From assembly GCA_050486265.1 (NCBI GenBank), contig JBJHCY010000007.1:62001-126000 (forward strand): a stretch of DNA of 64,000 nt. Reading direction: 5' to 3'. The notes beneath the pieces were generated by a model. It saw only the letters and a list, made by a program, of their open reading frames with translations. It did not search any database and was not told the DNA's origin. Shown here one piece after another: positions 1-7,031 of the stretch (within the stretch, counting starts at the first letter, position 1; every line of letters starts with the position of its first letter). This DNA is from SLFH01 sp050486265. GTDB taxonomy: Bacteria > Planctomycetota > Phycisphaerae > Phycisphaerales > UBA1924. The position numbers and the translations under genes are program-made.

Positions 1-307
1 TTGTCAAACCCCTTTGGTACGGCGTTCGGGCGTCAAAAACTTCACATTCGGTCCCGTTGCTCTTGTGTTGCTTCGGTCTCGCGGTACCATCGTGGTCGAT
101 CGCGGGCCGTTCACAGGAAGGTCCGTTTTCACAGCGTCGAGGGCTGGATTCGGAGAGAGACGAACTCACCCACGGCAGATTGGTTTGTGCCCCGTCCCGC
201 TGAGCGCGCGACGGGTGTTCGCCGGTGCTCATCCGTACAGAGCATTGGCTTGTGTTTTTCTCGTGCAGGCGCTGCAGCGTTCTGTGCGAAAGTAGGAGAG
301 ACAAGAG
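1..307. other. gene-free leader at window edge
   Basis: No convincing coding frame is visible in the first 307 bases; the open frames here are shadows with arginine-rich composition. The stretch is probably the upstream region of the PEP-CTERM gene that starts at 308. An AGGAGAG ribosome binding site sits at 294-300. I cannot place a promoter with confidence. Confidence 0.5.
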
Positions 308-1273
308 ATGATCCGGAACCGTGTTCTTGCCGTGCTCGCTGTGGCGGGTCTCGCCGGTGTTGCTTCGGCGCAATACAATGTCAACCTCGGCACGCTGAAT
401 GTCACCGACACGCCGACGCCCCTGAGCCTCGACGGATCGATGATCCCCGCGGGGACCTACACCTCGTACTCGGTCAGCTTCGACTGGACCGCCGGCGGCG
501 GCAACCCCTGGTCGAACGAGGCGATCTGGGCCCTGACCAGCACCAGCGATCTGGGCACCTCCGTCTTCTACGCCGATCCCGGTTCCAGCCCCGATTCGGC
601 CACCAACGGAAACCCGGTCACCCTGACCTGGAACGGCTTCATGGGCGTCCAGTCCGTCAATGTCGAGACCGGCTTCACCACCGACGGCGCCGCGTACAAC
701 GGCGGCGACGACCTGTTCTTCTTCAGCCTCCAGACCTTCGGCGGCTCGGACGCCACCTGGAGCAATGTGAATGTCAGCCTCGGCTTCGACGCCCCGCCCC
801 CTCCGACGGGCACCTTCACCGAGGCGTGGGCCTCGGGCACGACCGCGACGGGCAACACCTGGACGCGTCCCAACGCCGCCGGCACCGCGCTGAGCACCGC
901 GACGCCGCAGTTCGATGTCATCCCCTTCGGCGTGACCGAGTCGGGCACCTACGACATCGCGTCGATCACCCCCGATCACGACGGCTTTCTGCACATCTAC
1001 ACGGGCGCGTTCGATTCCACTGACCCGCTGGCCAACTTCCTTGCGGGCAACGACGACGGCCCGATCCTCGGCCTCGGCAGCTCGGTGACCGCGGGTCTCG
1101 AGCTGGTTGCCGGCGAGATCTACTTCGCCGTCATCTCGGCGTTCGGCACCGCGCAGGCCGGCGCCTACACCATGAACGCCCTCGGCCCGGGCGCCGCGTT
1201 CGTCATCCCCGCCCCCGGCTCGCTGGCCCTCCTGGGTCTGGGCGGCCTGGCCATGGCCCGTCGTCGCCGCTGA
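308..1273 (+). CDS. secreted PEP-CTERM-like sorting domain protein
   Basis: A 321-residue exported protein of unknown role. Residues 1-22 form a classical signal peptide (MIRNR, then a hydrophobic run ending AlaSerAla-Gln). The C-terminus is a PEP-CTERM-like sorting signal: Pro-Ala-Pro-Gly, a hydrophobic helix rich in Leu/Gly, and a final Arg-Arg-Arg-Arg. Such tails direct proteins to exosortase-type processing and the cell surface; no exosortase lies in this window. The middle is rich in Gly, Ser, Thr, Asn and Asp, as expected for a surface beta-rich domain, and has an Asp-His-Asp-Gly segment near residue 220 as in pre-peptidase C-terminal-like domains (inference). The start has AGGAGAG seven bases upstream. 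A strong terminator follows, so it is probably monocistronic. Confidence 0.85.
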   Translation: MIRNRVLAVLAVAGLAGVASAQYNVNLGTLNVTDTPTPLSLDGSMIPAGTYTSYSVSFDWTAGGGNPWSNEAIWALTSTSDLGTSVFYADPGSSPDSATNGNPVTLTWNGFMGVQSVNVETGFTTDGAAYNGGDDLFFFSLQTFGGSDATWSNVNVSLGFDAPPPPTGTFTEAWASGTTATGNTWTRPNAAGTALSTATPQFDVIPFGVTESGTYDIASITPDHDGFLHIYTGAFDSTDPLANFLAGNDDGPILGLGSSVTAGLELVAGEIYFAVISAFGTAQAGAYTMNALGPGAAFVIPAPGSLALLGLGGLAMARRRR

Positions 1274-1304
1274 TCGTGTGACACGGACATCCTGATTCGA
1301 ATAG

Positions 1305-1337
1305 CCCGCCGGCGGAACCCCGCCGGCGGGTTCTTTT
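1305..1337 (+). terminator. rho-independent terminator after PEP-CTERM gene
   Basis: Perfect 11-bp GC-rich stem (1305-1315 with 1320-1330), loop AACC, followed by TTCTTTTTT. It lies 31 bases after the stop of the gene ending at 1273. Confidence 0.92.
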
Positions 1338-1393
1338 TTGGACGCCCGTCTGCAGGCGGGGCCCGGACCCCACGCCGACCTTACAATCGGCCC

Positions 1394-3214
1394 GTGCGAT
1401 TGGTGCGCAAAATCCTGGCGCTCGGCCCGACCAACCCGGTCGCGGTGCGGCTGGTCCAGAACGGGTCGAGGCGCAAACGCCACTTCTACATCCGCGCCGG
1501 GTATCTCGCCGCCCTGATCGTCGTGCTCATGTGGTCGCTGGTCGCGACGACCGAGGCGGGTGACCTGAGCTACCGCGACCTGGCCGCGGCCGGCGCGCGG
1601 AGCTTCACCTGGGTCGCGTATCTGCAGGTGCTCTTGATCTGCCTGCTGGCGCCGGTCTTCATGGCCGGGGCGATCGCGCAGGAAGCGAACCCGAAGACCT
1701 GGGACATCCTGCTGACCACGCCGCTCTCGCCCTTGCAGATCGTTTCGGGCAACCTGATGGGGCGGCTGTTTTTCGTGCTGGCGCTGTTGGTTGCGAGCTT
1801 GCCGCTGTTCAGCCTGACACAGTATTTCGGGGGCGTGCCGGGGAGTTCGATTCTCGCGAGCTACGCGATCTCGGCGTGCGCCGCGGTGGTGGTGGGCGCG
1901 ATCGCGGTGGCGCTCTCGGTCAGCCGCGTGGTGGGGCGGCGGGCGGTGTTCGCGTTCTACATCGCGGTGGTGAGCTACCTGGCGGTGACGATCGCGATCG
2001 ATGTGTGGATCCGGCGTGCGACCTCGCCGGGCGTGACGCCGATGACGGCGATCAACCCCTTCCTCGCCATGTTCGCCGTGTTCAACCCCGCGAACTACCC
2101 CAGGGGCGGGCCCGAGGCGTCGTGGCTGCTCCGCGCTCCGGTGACGGCGTGGTGTGTTTTGAGCCTCTCGCTGAGCTTTGCATTGACGCTGCTCTCGGCG
2201 CTGACGGTGCGCGGGGGCGGGCTGACGAACATGCTCACCCCGGCCGGGGGCGTCCCGCTGCACCGGCGGATCCTCGGCCTGGGCTCGGGCGAGCACAGGC
2301 CCCCCAGGCCGGTCTGGACAAACCCGATCGCGTGGCGCGAAGCCGCGGCACGGAACGCGACGCTCGGACGCATCGTCGCCCGCTGGTCGTTCATCGCGCT
2401 GGGGGGTATGTTCGCCGTGGGGCTGATCGCGGCGTACCACACCCAGCGGATCGAGGGCGAGACCTTCCGGTTCATCCTGCTCGTTGCGGTCTGGACGGAG
2501 CTCGCGGTCGTCTCGCTCGTGGCGATCAACATGTCGGCGACCGCCGTGACGCGCGAGCGTGAGGACGGCACGCTCGACCTCTTGCTGACCACGCCGATCA
2601 CGCCGGAGATGTATCTCTCGGGCAAGCTCAGGGGGATGGTCGCCTACCTGCTGCCGATGGCGGCGGTGCCGGTGGGGACGCTGGTGCTTGCGGGGATCTA
2701 TGTCGGCCTGGGTGGGTTCGGGCGCGACGGCGGGGCGGTCGTCGGCGAGATGATCGCCCAGCAGCCCGTCGAGGCGCCGGTGGTGCTGCCCGAGGCGGTG
2801 TTCGCGGCGCCGGTCGCGGTGCTGCCGTTCCTGGCGTTCTGCGTGATGATCGGGCTGCACTGGTCGGTCAAGAGCCGCGGCACGCTGTCGGCGGTGATCA
2901 GCACCTTCGGCGTTGTGGCCGCGATCGCGGGGATGGCGGGTCTCTGCGGCTGGAAGAGCGCGACGGACTTCGAGGCCCTTGGCCCGGCGATCGCGGGCCT
3001 GAGCCCGGCGACGATCGTGTACGCCCTGATCGATCCTGTGCCGGCGATGGAGGCGACGGCCCGCAGCGACAACACGCTGATGTCGGCGCGGGTCTCACTG
3101 GTGGTGGGTTCGGTGATCGGGGCGCTGGTGCACCTGGCGCTGGTGTACGCGCTGCACAGCGCAATGAGCCGCGGGTTCGACATGACCGTCCGCCGGCTCG
3201 CGGGGCTCCGCTGA
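1394..3214 (+). CDS. ABC-2 family transporter permease, tandem-half type
   Basis: A 606-residue polytopic membrane protein with about 12 hydrophobic segments. Two halves carry the same ABC-2 signature: near residues 100-120 a Trp-Asp-Ile-Leu-Leu-Thr-Thr-Pro-Leu-Ser-Pro motif ending Ser-Gly-Asn-Leu-Met-Gly, and near 395-420 Leu-Asp-Leu-Leu-Leu-Thr-Thr-Pro-Ile-Thr-Pro ending Ser-Gly-Lys-Leu-Arg-Gly. This reads as an internal duplication, so one polypeptide may form the whole membrane pore. The substrate is unknown. No ATPase gene is adjacent, so its motor is encoded elsewhere. The start is GTG at 1394, chosen because the basic N-terminal segment preceding the first membrane helix begins there; the ribosome binding site is weak. 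Confidence 0.85.
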   Translation: MRLVRKILALGPTNPVAVRLVQNGSRRKRHFYIRAGYLAALIVVLMWSLVATTEAGDLSYRDLAAAGARSFTWVAYLQVLLICLLAPVFMAGAIAQEANPKTWDILLTTPLSPLQIVSGNLMGRLFFVLALLVASLPLFSLTQYFGGVPGSSILASYAISACAAVVVGAIAVALSVSRVVGRRAVFAFYIAVVSYLAVTIAIDVWIRRATSPGVTPMTAINPFLAMFAVFNPANYPRGGPEASWLLRAPVTAWCVLSLSLSFALTLLSALTVRGGGLTNMLTPAGGVPLHRRILGLGSGEHRPPRPVWTNPIAWREAAARNATLGRIVARWSFIALGGMFAVGLIAAYHTQRIEGETFRFILLVAVWTELAVVSLVAINMSATAVTREREDGTLDLLLTTPITPEMYLSGKLRGMVAYLLPMAAVPVGTLVLAGIYVGLGGFGRDGGAVVGEMIAQQPVEAPVVLPEAVFAAPVAVLPFLAFCVMIGLHWSVKSRGTLSAVISTFGVVAAIAGMAGLCGWKSATDFEALGPAIAGLSPATIVYALIDPVPAMEATARSDNTLMSARVSLVVGSVIGALVHLALVYALHSAMSRGFDMTVRRLAGLR

Positions 3215-3240
3215 AAACAGCTTCATCGCAGGGGCGTTCG

Positions 3241-3275
3241 ACCTGTGGCACCGGCGGCTCGCCCGCCAGTGTCTT
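3241..3275 (+). repeat. dispersed palindromic repeat, copy 1
   Basis: Element reading ACCTGTGGCAC(C/T)GGCGG, loop, CCGCCAGTGT-CTTT. A closely matching copy lies in the opposite orientation at 9522-9554, 6.2 kb away. The stem is GGCGG/CCGCC flanked by a CAC...GTG pair. It looks like a small interspersed extragenic palindrome of the kind common between genes in planctomycetes. Confidence 0.7.
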
Positions 3276-3293
3276 TCCTGTCAGTGACCTTTC

Positions 3294-3390
3294 GTGCCAC
3301 CGACCTCGGCTTTGCGAGGTCGGTGCGCTGGACGCACGCGTGCGCAATACAGATCCAACAGCACCGACCTCTTGCAGAGGTCGGTGGCAC
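3294..3390. repeat. nested inverted repeat of two like hairpins
   Basis: Two hairpins share the arm CACCGACCTC/GAGGTCGGTG: 3298-3308 with 3315-3325, and 3362-3372 with 3376-3386. The outer flanks, GTGCCACCGACCTC at the left end and GAGGTCGGTGGCAC at the right end, are also perfect reverse complements, so the whole 97 bases can fold as one long arm or as two separate hairpins. Confidence 0.8.
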
Positions 3391-3460
3391 CCGTGAGACC
3401 AGTACGATTTGTGAGACATCCGACAGTTTCACTCGCCTCCCTCGCTCCGAAGGAGCGATG

Positions 3461-3521
3461 GGTTGTAGCCGCGGGTGGAGCGCAGGCCGACGCGCAGCGT
3501 CGGTCGAAGCGCAACCCGTGG
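3461..3521 (+). repeat. inverted-pair intergenic element, left copy
   Basis: Begins GGTTGTAGCCGCGGGTGGAG and ends AACCCGTGGA, with a central GACGCGCAGCGTC palindrome. The same ends occur in reverse orientation at 3626-3673. Both copies are bounded by arms that can pair (CGGGT/ACCCG). Confidence 0.7.
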
Positions 3522-3625
3522 AAAGCGGCGCAAGAATCTCTTCGCCCTGAAGGGGCGAAGGAAGGCGTGGCGTTGATCGCTCGCTTCCTCCGCTCCTTCA
3601 GAGCGGGGGATAGATTATGACGCTA

Positions 3626-3673
3626 TCCACGGGTTCCAGCGTGCTGCGCACGCTTCCACCCGTGGCTACAACC
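3626..3673 (-). repeat. inverted-pair intergenic element, right copy
   Basis: Reverse-complement counterpart of 3461-3521: on the minus strand it begins GGTTGTAGCCACGGGTGGAA and ends AACCCGTGGA, with a central GTGCGCAGCAC palindrome. The end segments are nearly identical to the left copy and the centre has diverged but kept its palindromic form. Confidence 0.7.
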
Positions 3674-3738
3674 CCGCGCCCCTTCGGGGCTTTCATCGGG
3701 CGTGCTATCACCTTCATGCGCAACAGCAACAAGCCACG

Positions 3739-3771
3739 AAAAAAGGCGCGGTCGGGGTTGCCGGCCGCGCC
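3739..3771 (-). terminator. terminator of the groES-groEL operon
   Basis: On the minus strand: GGCGCGG stem (3765-3771) paired with CCGCGCC (3745-3751), with an additional inner CCGG pairing, followed by six T residues (3739-3744). It lies 45 bases beyond the groEL stop. Confidence 0.9.
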
Positions 3772-3816
3772 TGTGTGTTGCGCCCGTGATCGGTTGAGGC
3801 CGATCACACCGCGGAA

Positions 3817-5448
3817 TCAATAGTCGAAATCTTCGCCTGCTCCGGCGGGGACCGCGGCCTTCTTCTCCTTGCGCTCGACGATCGCGGCCTCGGTGGTGAG
3901 CAGGAGGGCGGCGATCGACGCGGCGTTCTGGAGCGCCACACGCTCGACCTTGGCCGGGACGATCACGCCCATCTTCACCAGGTCGCCGTACTCGTAGGTC
4001 ATGGCGTTGAAGCCGAAGTTGGTCTCGGTGTTCTCCTCGACCTTCGAGGCGATGACCGAGCCGTCGAGCCCGCAGTTCTTGGCGATCTGCTTGACCGGGG
4101 CCGAGAGGGCGCGGTGGACGATGTCCACGCCGACGCGCTCATCGCCGGTCAGCTTCTTGCGCAGGGGCTCGAGCGCCTTGCGGGCGCGGAGCACGGCGAC
4201 GCCGCCGCCGGGCAGGATGCCCTCCTCGACCGCGGCGCGGCAGGCGTGCAGGGCGTCCTCGACACGGGCCTTCTTCTCCTTCATCTCGACCTCGGTCGCG
4301 GCGCCGACATTGATCTGCGCCACGCCGCCCGAGAGCTTGGCGAGCCGCTCTTCGAGCTTCTCGCGGTCGTAGTCGCTGCTGGACGCCTCGATCTGCGAGC
4401 GGATCATGTCGATCCGGCCCTTGATCGCGCTGGCCGTGCCGGCGCCCTCGACGATGGTGGTGTTGTCCTTGTCAATCGTGACCTTCTTGGCGCGCCCGAG
4501 CTCGCTGAGTTCGAGCTTCTCGAGGTCGACGCCCAGTTCCTCCATCACGGCGGTGCCGCCGGTCAGGGTCGCGATGTCTTCGAGCATCGCCTTGCGCCGG
4601 TCGCCGAAGCCCGGGGCCTTGACGGCGGCGATCTTCAGCACGCCGCGGAGCTTGTTGACCACCAAGGTCGCCAGGGCCTCAGAATCCACATCCTCGGCGA
4701 TGATGAGCAGGCTCGCGCCGGCCTCGGCGACCTTGCCGAGGATCGGCAGGAGGTCCTTGGCCGACGAGATCTTCTTCTCGTGGATGAGGATGTAGGGGTT
4801 TTCGAGGACCGCCTCCATGTTGGCGGGGTTGGTGACGAAGTGGGGCGAGAGGTAGCCCTTGTCGAACTGCATGCCTTCGACGAGCTCGACCTCGGTTTCG
4901 AGGCTCTTGCCCTCTTCCACGGTGATGACGCCGTCCTTGCCGACCTTCTCCATCGCCTCGGCGATGATCGAGCCGATCGTCTCGTCCTGGTTGGCCGAGC
5001 AGGTGCCGACCTGGGCGATCTCCTTGTGGTCCTTGACCTCAGAGGACATCTTCTTGAGCTCGGCGACGATGGCGCCGACGGCCTGGTCGATCCCGCGCTT
5101 GATCGCGTTGGGGTTCGCGCCGGCGGTGATGTTCTTCAGGCCCTCGGCGAAGATCGCCTCGGCGTAGACGGTGGCGGTGGTGGTGCCGTCGCCGGCGTCC
5201 TTGGAGGCCTTCGAGGCGACCTCCTTGACCATCTGCGCCCCGAGGTTCTCGTAGGGATCCTCGAGGGTGATCTCCTTGGCGACCGTTACGCCGTCCTTGG
5301 TCACCGTCGGCGAACCGAAGGACTTCTCGAGCACGACCACCCGGCCCGAGGGGCCGAGGGTGACTTTCACGGCGTTGGCGAGTTTCTGCACGCCCCGGAG
5401 GATCCGCTCCCGGGCGTCGGTGTTGTAAGCGATGTCTTTCGCGGCCAT
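3817..5448 (-). CDS. groL: 60 kDa chaperonin GroEL
   Basis: Subunit of the double-ring cytosolic folding chaperonin, which works with GroES and ATP. The 543-residue length is the family norm. Visible family signatures are the N-terminal MAAKDI, the ATP-site Gly-Asp-Gly-Thr-Thr-Thr near residue 86, Thr-Val-Glu-Glu-Gly near 180, and Gly-Gly-Gly-Val-Ala near residue 412 in the chaperonin cpn60 signature area. The C-terminus ends Gly-Glu-Asp-Phe-Asp-Tyr and lacks the usual Gly-Gly-Met repeat tail that lines the cavity floor. AAGGAG lies before the ATG. It is the third gene of an operon with groES (5791-6111) and a small unknown gene (5498-5743). No CIRCE operator was found upstream of the operon. 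Confidence 0.98.
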   Translation of the reverse strand: MAAKDIAYNTDARERILRGVQKLANAVKVTLGPSGRVVVLEKSFGSPTVTKDGVTVAKEITLEDPYENLGAQMVKEVASKASKDAGDGTTTATVYAEAIFAEGLKNITAGANPNAIKRGIDQAVGAIVAELKKMSSEVKDHKEIAQVGTCSANQDETIGSIIAEAMEKVGKDGVITVEEGKSLETEVELVEGMQFDKGYLSPHFVTNPANMEAVLENPYILIHEKKISSAKDLLPILGKVAEAGASLLIIAEDVDSEALATLVVNKLRGVLKIAAVKAPGFGDRRKAMLEDIATLTGGTAVMEELGVDLEKLELSELGRAKKVTIDKDNTTIVEGAGTASAIKGRIDMIRSQIEASSSDYDREKLEERLAKLSGGVAQINVGAATEVEMKEKKARVEDALHACRAAVEEGILPGGGVAVLRARKALEPLRKKLTGDERVGVDIVHRALSAPVKQIAKNCGLDGSVIASKVEENTETNFGFNAMTYEYGDLVKMGVIVPAKVERVALQNAASIAALLLTTEAAIVERKEKKAAVPAGAGEDFDY

Positions 5449-5497
5449 CTTGATGGCTCCTTCTTTCTCTGTGCCCTGCTGGCTCTTTGTCTGGCTG

Positions 5498-5743
5498 TTA
5501 TCTTGCTTTGATCTTCTGCTCGGCCGTCAGACCGATGCGGACCCACACGATGCGTTCGGCGACGAGGATGTAGATGCACTGCCCGTCGGTGACCTTGATC
5601 AGATGGTCGGGCTCGTCGGGCACGAGCATCGCGTTCGAGACCGTCAGGCAGGCCATCTGCTCGGGCATGCCCGCCAGCGCGAAGGTGCAGTCGCGTTCGC
5701 CGTTCAGTTCGCTGAGCGCCTGCCTGAGCTGGTCTGGTGTCAT
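5498..5743 (-). CDS. small unknown protein between groES and groEL
   Basis: An 81-residue soluble protein that I do not recognise. It sits 47 bases after groES and 49 bases before groEL on the same strand, with GAGG upstream of its ATG. The composition is normal for a folded protein (hydrophobic strands such as Cys-Ile-Tyr-Ile-Leu-Val-Ala-Glu-Arg-Ile-Val-Trp-Val-Arg, acidic surface, one Cys pair at 19 and 32), which argues for a real gene. groES and groEL normally abut, so an interposed gene suggests either a chaperonin-linked accessory protein or an insertion tolerated in the operon. No function can be assigned. Confidence 0.75.
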   Translation of the reverse strand: MTPDQLRQALSELNGERDCTFALAGMPEQMACLTVSNAMLVPDEPDHLIKVTDGQCIYILVAERIVWVRIGLTAEQKIKAR

Positions 5744-5790
5744 CGAAGCCTCGTGTCGGTGCTTGGCGTGTCGTAGTGGGCGTGGGCGGG

Positions 5791-6111
5791 TCAGTCGATG
5801 ACGGCGAGGATCTCGCTCTCGGACATGATCAGCAGCTCGTCGTCGTTGAGCTTGACCTCGGTGCCCGCGTAGGAGCTGAAGATCACGCGGTCGCCCGGCT
5901 TGACGGTCAGCGCGACGCGCTCGCCCGTCTCGGTGTTCAGCTCGCCGTCGCCCACGGCCTCGATGATGCCGGTCTTGGGCTTGTCCTTGCTCGACTCGGG
6001 CAGGAAGATCCCGCTCTCGGTCTTGCCCTCGGCCTCGTCGCGCCGGACGAGCACCTTGTCGTGCAGGGGGCGGACTTTGACGCTGCTCTTCTTGGCGGTC
6101 TTGGTGGCCAT
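5791..6111 (-). CDS. groS: 10 kDa co-chaperonin GroES
   Basis: Heptameric lid of the GroEL folding chamber. The protein is 106 residues, about ten longer than usual because of a basic N-terminal extension (MATKTAKKSS). The family core is intact: Val-Arg-Pro-Leu-His-Asp-Lys-Val-Leu-Val, the mobile loop Thr-Glu-Ser-Gly-Ile-Phe-Leu-Pro, Val-Gly-Asp-Gly, Lys-Pro-Gly-Asp-Arg-Val and the closing Glu-Ile-Leu-Ala-Val. GAGGAGA precedes the ATG. It is the first gene of the operon leading into 5498-5743 and groEL. The 110 bases upstream hold no GCACTC-N9-GAGTGC element, so HrcA control is not supported. Confidence 0.97.
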   Translation of the reverse strand: MATKTAKKSSVKVRPLHDKVLVRRDEAEGKTESGIFLPESSKDKPKTGIIEAVGDGELNTETGERVALTVKPGDRVIFSSYAGTEVKLNDDELLIMSESEILAVID

Positions 6112-6222
6112 CGTTTCGTGTCTCCTCGCTGGGGACGCTCGCGTCCCGGAGCTGTGCTTCTCTGTGATCCGATCGAAAAAAACGCGCGGGGCGGTCCGCC
6201 CTCGCGCACGACTGTCGTCTGT

Positions 6223-6762
6223 TCACGCCGGGGGCGATGATCCCGGCCAGCGCCCCTGGTAATGCCGCGCCAGGCAGCGACGCAGCACATCGAGCATCAC
6301 CTCGAGATCCCTCGTCGCCTGCGGCCTCTCCACCACCGCGAACGCCCCCGCCTGCAGCGCCCGGTTGATCTCCCGCGTGTCGTCCTTGTGCGTGCGGCTG
6401 CGCCGGACCACGACCGCCGGCGGACGCGACGCCTGCCGCGCCAGAAGTTCCAGCAGCCGGAAGCCCCCGCCGGGCTGGATCGCCTCGGGGTCGGCCGGGT
6501 CCAGCGGCAGGTCGAGGTCGACCACCGCGATATGGATGGGGCTGGATCGGAGGACTTCGGCCGCGTGGCGACCGTCGCTGGCCCGCATCGCCTGCACGCC
6601 CATGGGTTCGAGCAGGACGGGCAGGAGGTCGGCCCACGACTCGGCCTGCCACCCCGCGTAGGAGAGCAGCAGGTTCAGACGGCCGCCCGCGGGCGCCCCG
6701 TTGGGGCCGCCCTTAGCCTGTTCGGCTCTGGCGGGATCGTCATGGAAGCGCACCGACCGCAT
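6223..6762 (-). CDS. degenerate response-regulator receiver protein
   Basis: A 179-residue single-domain protein with a CheY-like alternation from about residue 29 to 165: a hydrophobic strand, Val-Val-Asp-Leu-Asp-Leu-Pro near 80-86 in the position of the phosphorylated aspartate, and Gln-Ala-Gly-Ala-Phe near 137-141. Two usual receiver features are missing: the acidic pair at the end of strand 1 is replaced by Leu-Leu-Ser-Tyr, and the Lys of the Lys-Pro motif is Arg (Glu-Arg-Pro near 145-147). It therefore probably does not undergo standard Mg-dependent phosphotransfer. No output domain is visible and no kinase is adjacent. It lies 111 bases upstream of groES on the same strand. Confidence 0.7.
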   Translation of the reverse strand: MRSVRFHDDPARAEQAKGGPNGAPAGGRLNLLLSYAGWQAESWADLLPVLLEPMGVQAMRASDGRHAAEVLRSSPIHIAVVDLDLPLDPADPEAIQPGGGFRLLELLARQASRPPAVVVRRSRTHKDDTREINRALQAGAFAVVERPQATRDLEVMLDVLRRCLARHYQGRWPGSSPPA

Positions 6763-7031
6763 GGGTGATCTATGGCAAGCCGCGTGCCGATCCGGCCGGA
6801 TCGCCCAAGTCCTTGAAAATCAAGCACTTACGCACTCTGGGCTCGGGCGCAGCCTGCCAGCGAGGCCCGGCGGGGCGTGCCGGGGTGTCATCTTGGCAGG
6901 CGGGGCCGGGCTGGGGTGGGGGCCGATCTGGGGCCGAATCCCGGGCCCCGCTGACACCTGTCTGTCAGGGGCGGGGCTTGTCGGCGCGGGTTCGGCGTCG
7001 GGTCCGACGGCCGAGGCCGTAGACTCGGGCC

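Larger units (their letters stand above)
3215..3816. other. gene-free region packed with palindromic repeats
   Basis: About 600 bases between a plus-strand and a minus-strand gene, hence a convergent 3'/3' region. It contains three kinds of inverted repeat (described separately) plus shorter hairpins such as the one around 3453-3464 (GCTCC/GGAGC) and the GGGGCGAA-type stem near 3542-3556. Frames through it are arginine/serine-rich and look non-coding. Confidence 0.7.

Noticed and set aside
6112..6222. CIRCE-type heat-shock operator upstream of groES
   Set aside because: Searched for GCACTC-N9-GAGTGC and close variants; only unrelated short repeats are present.
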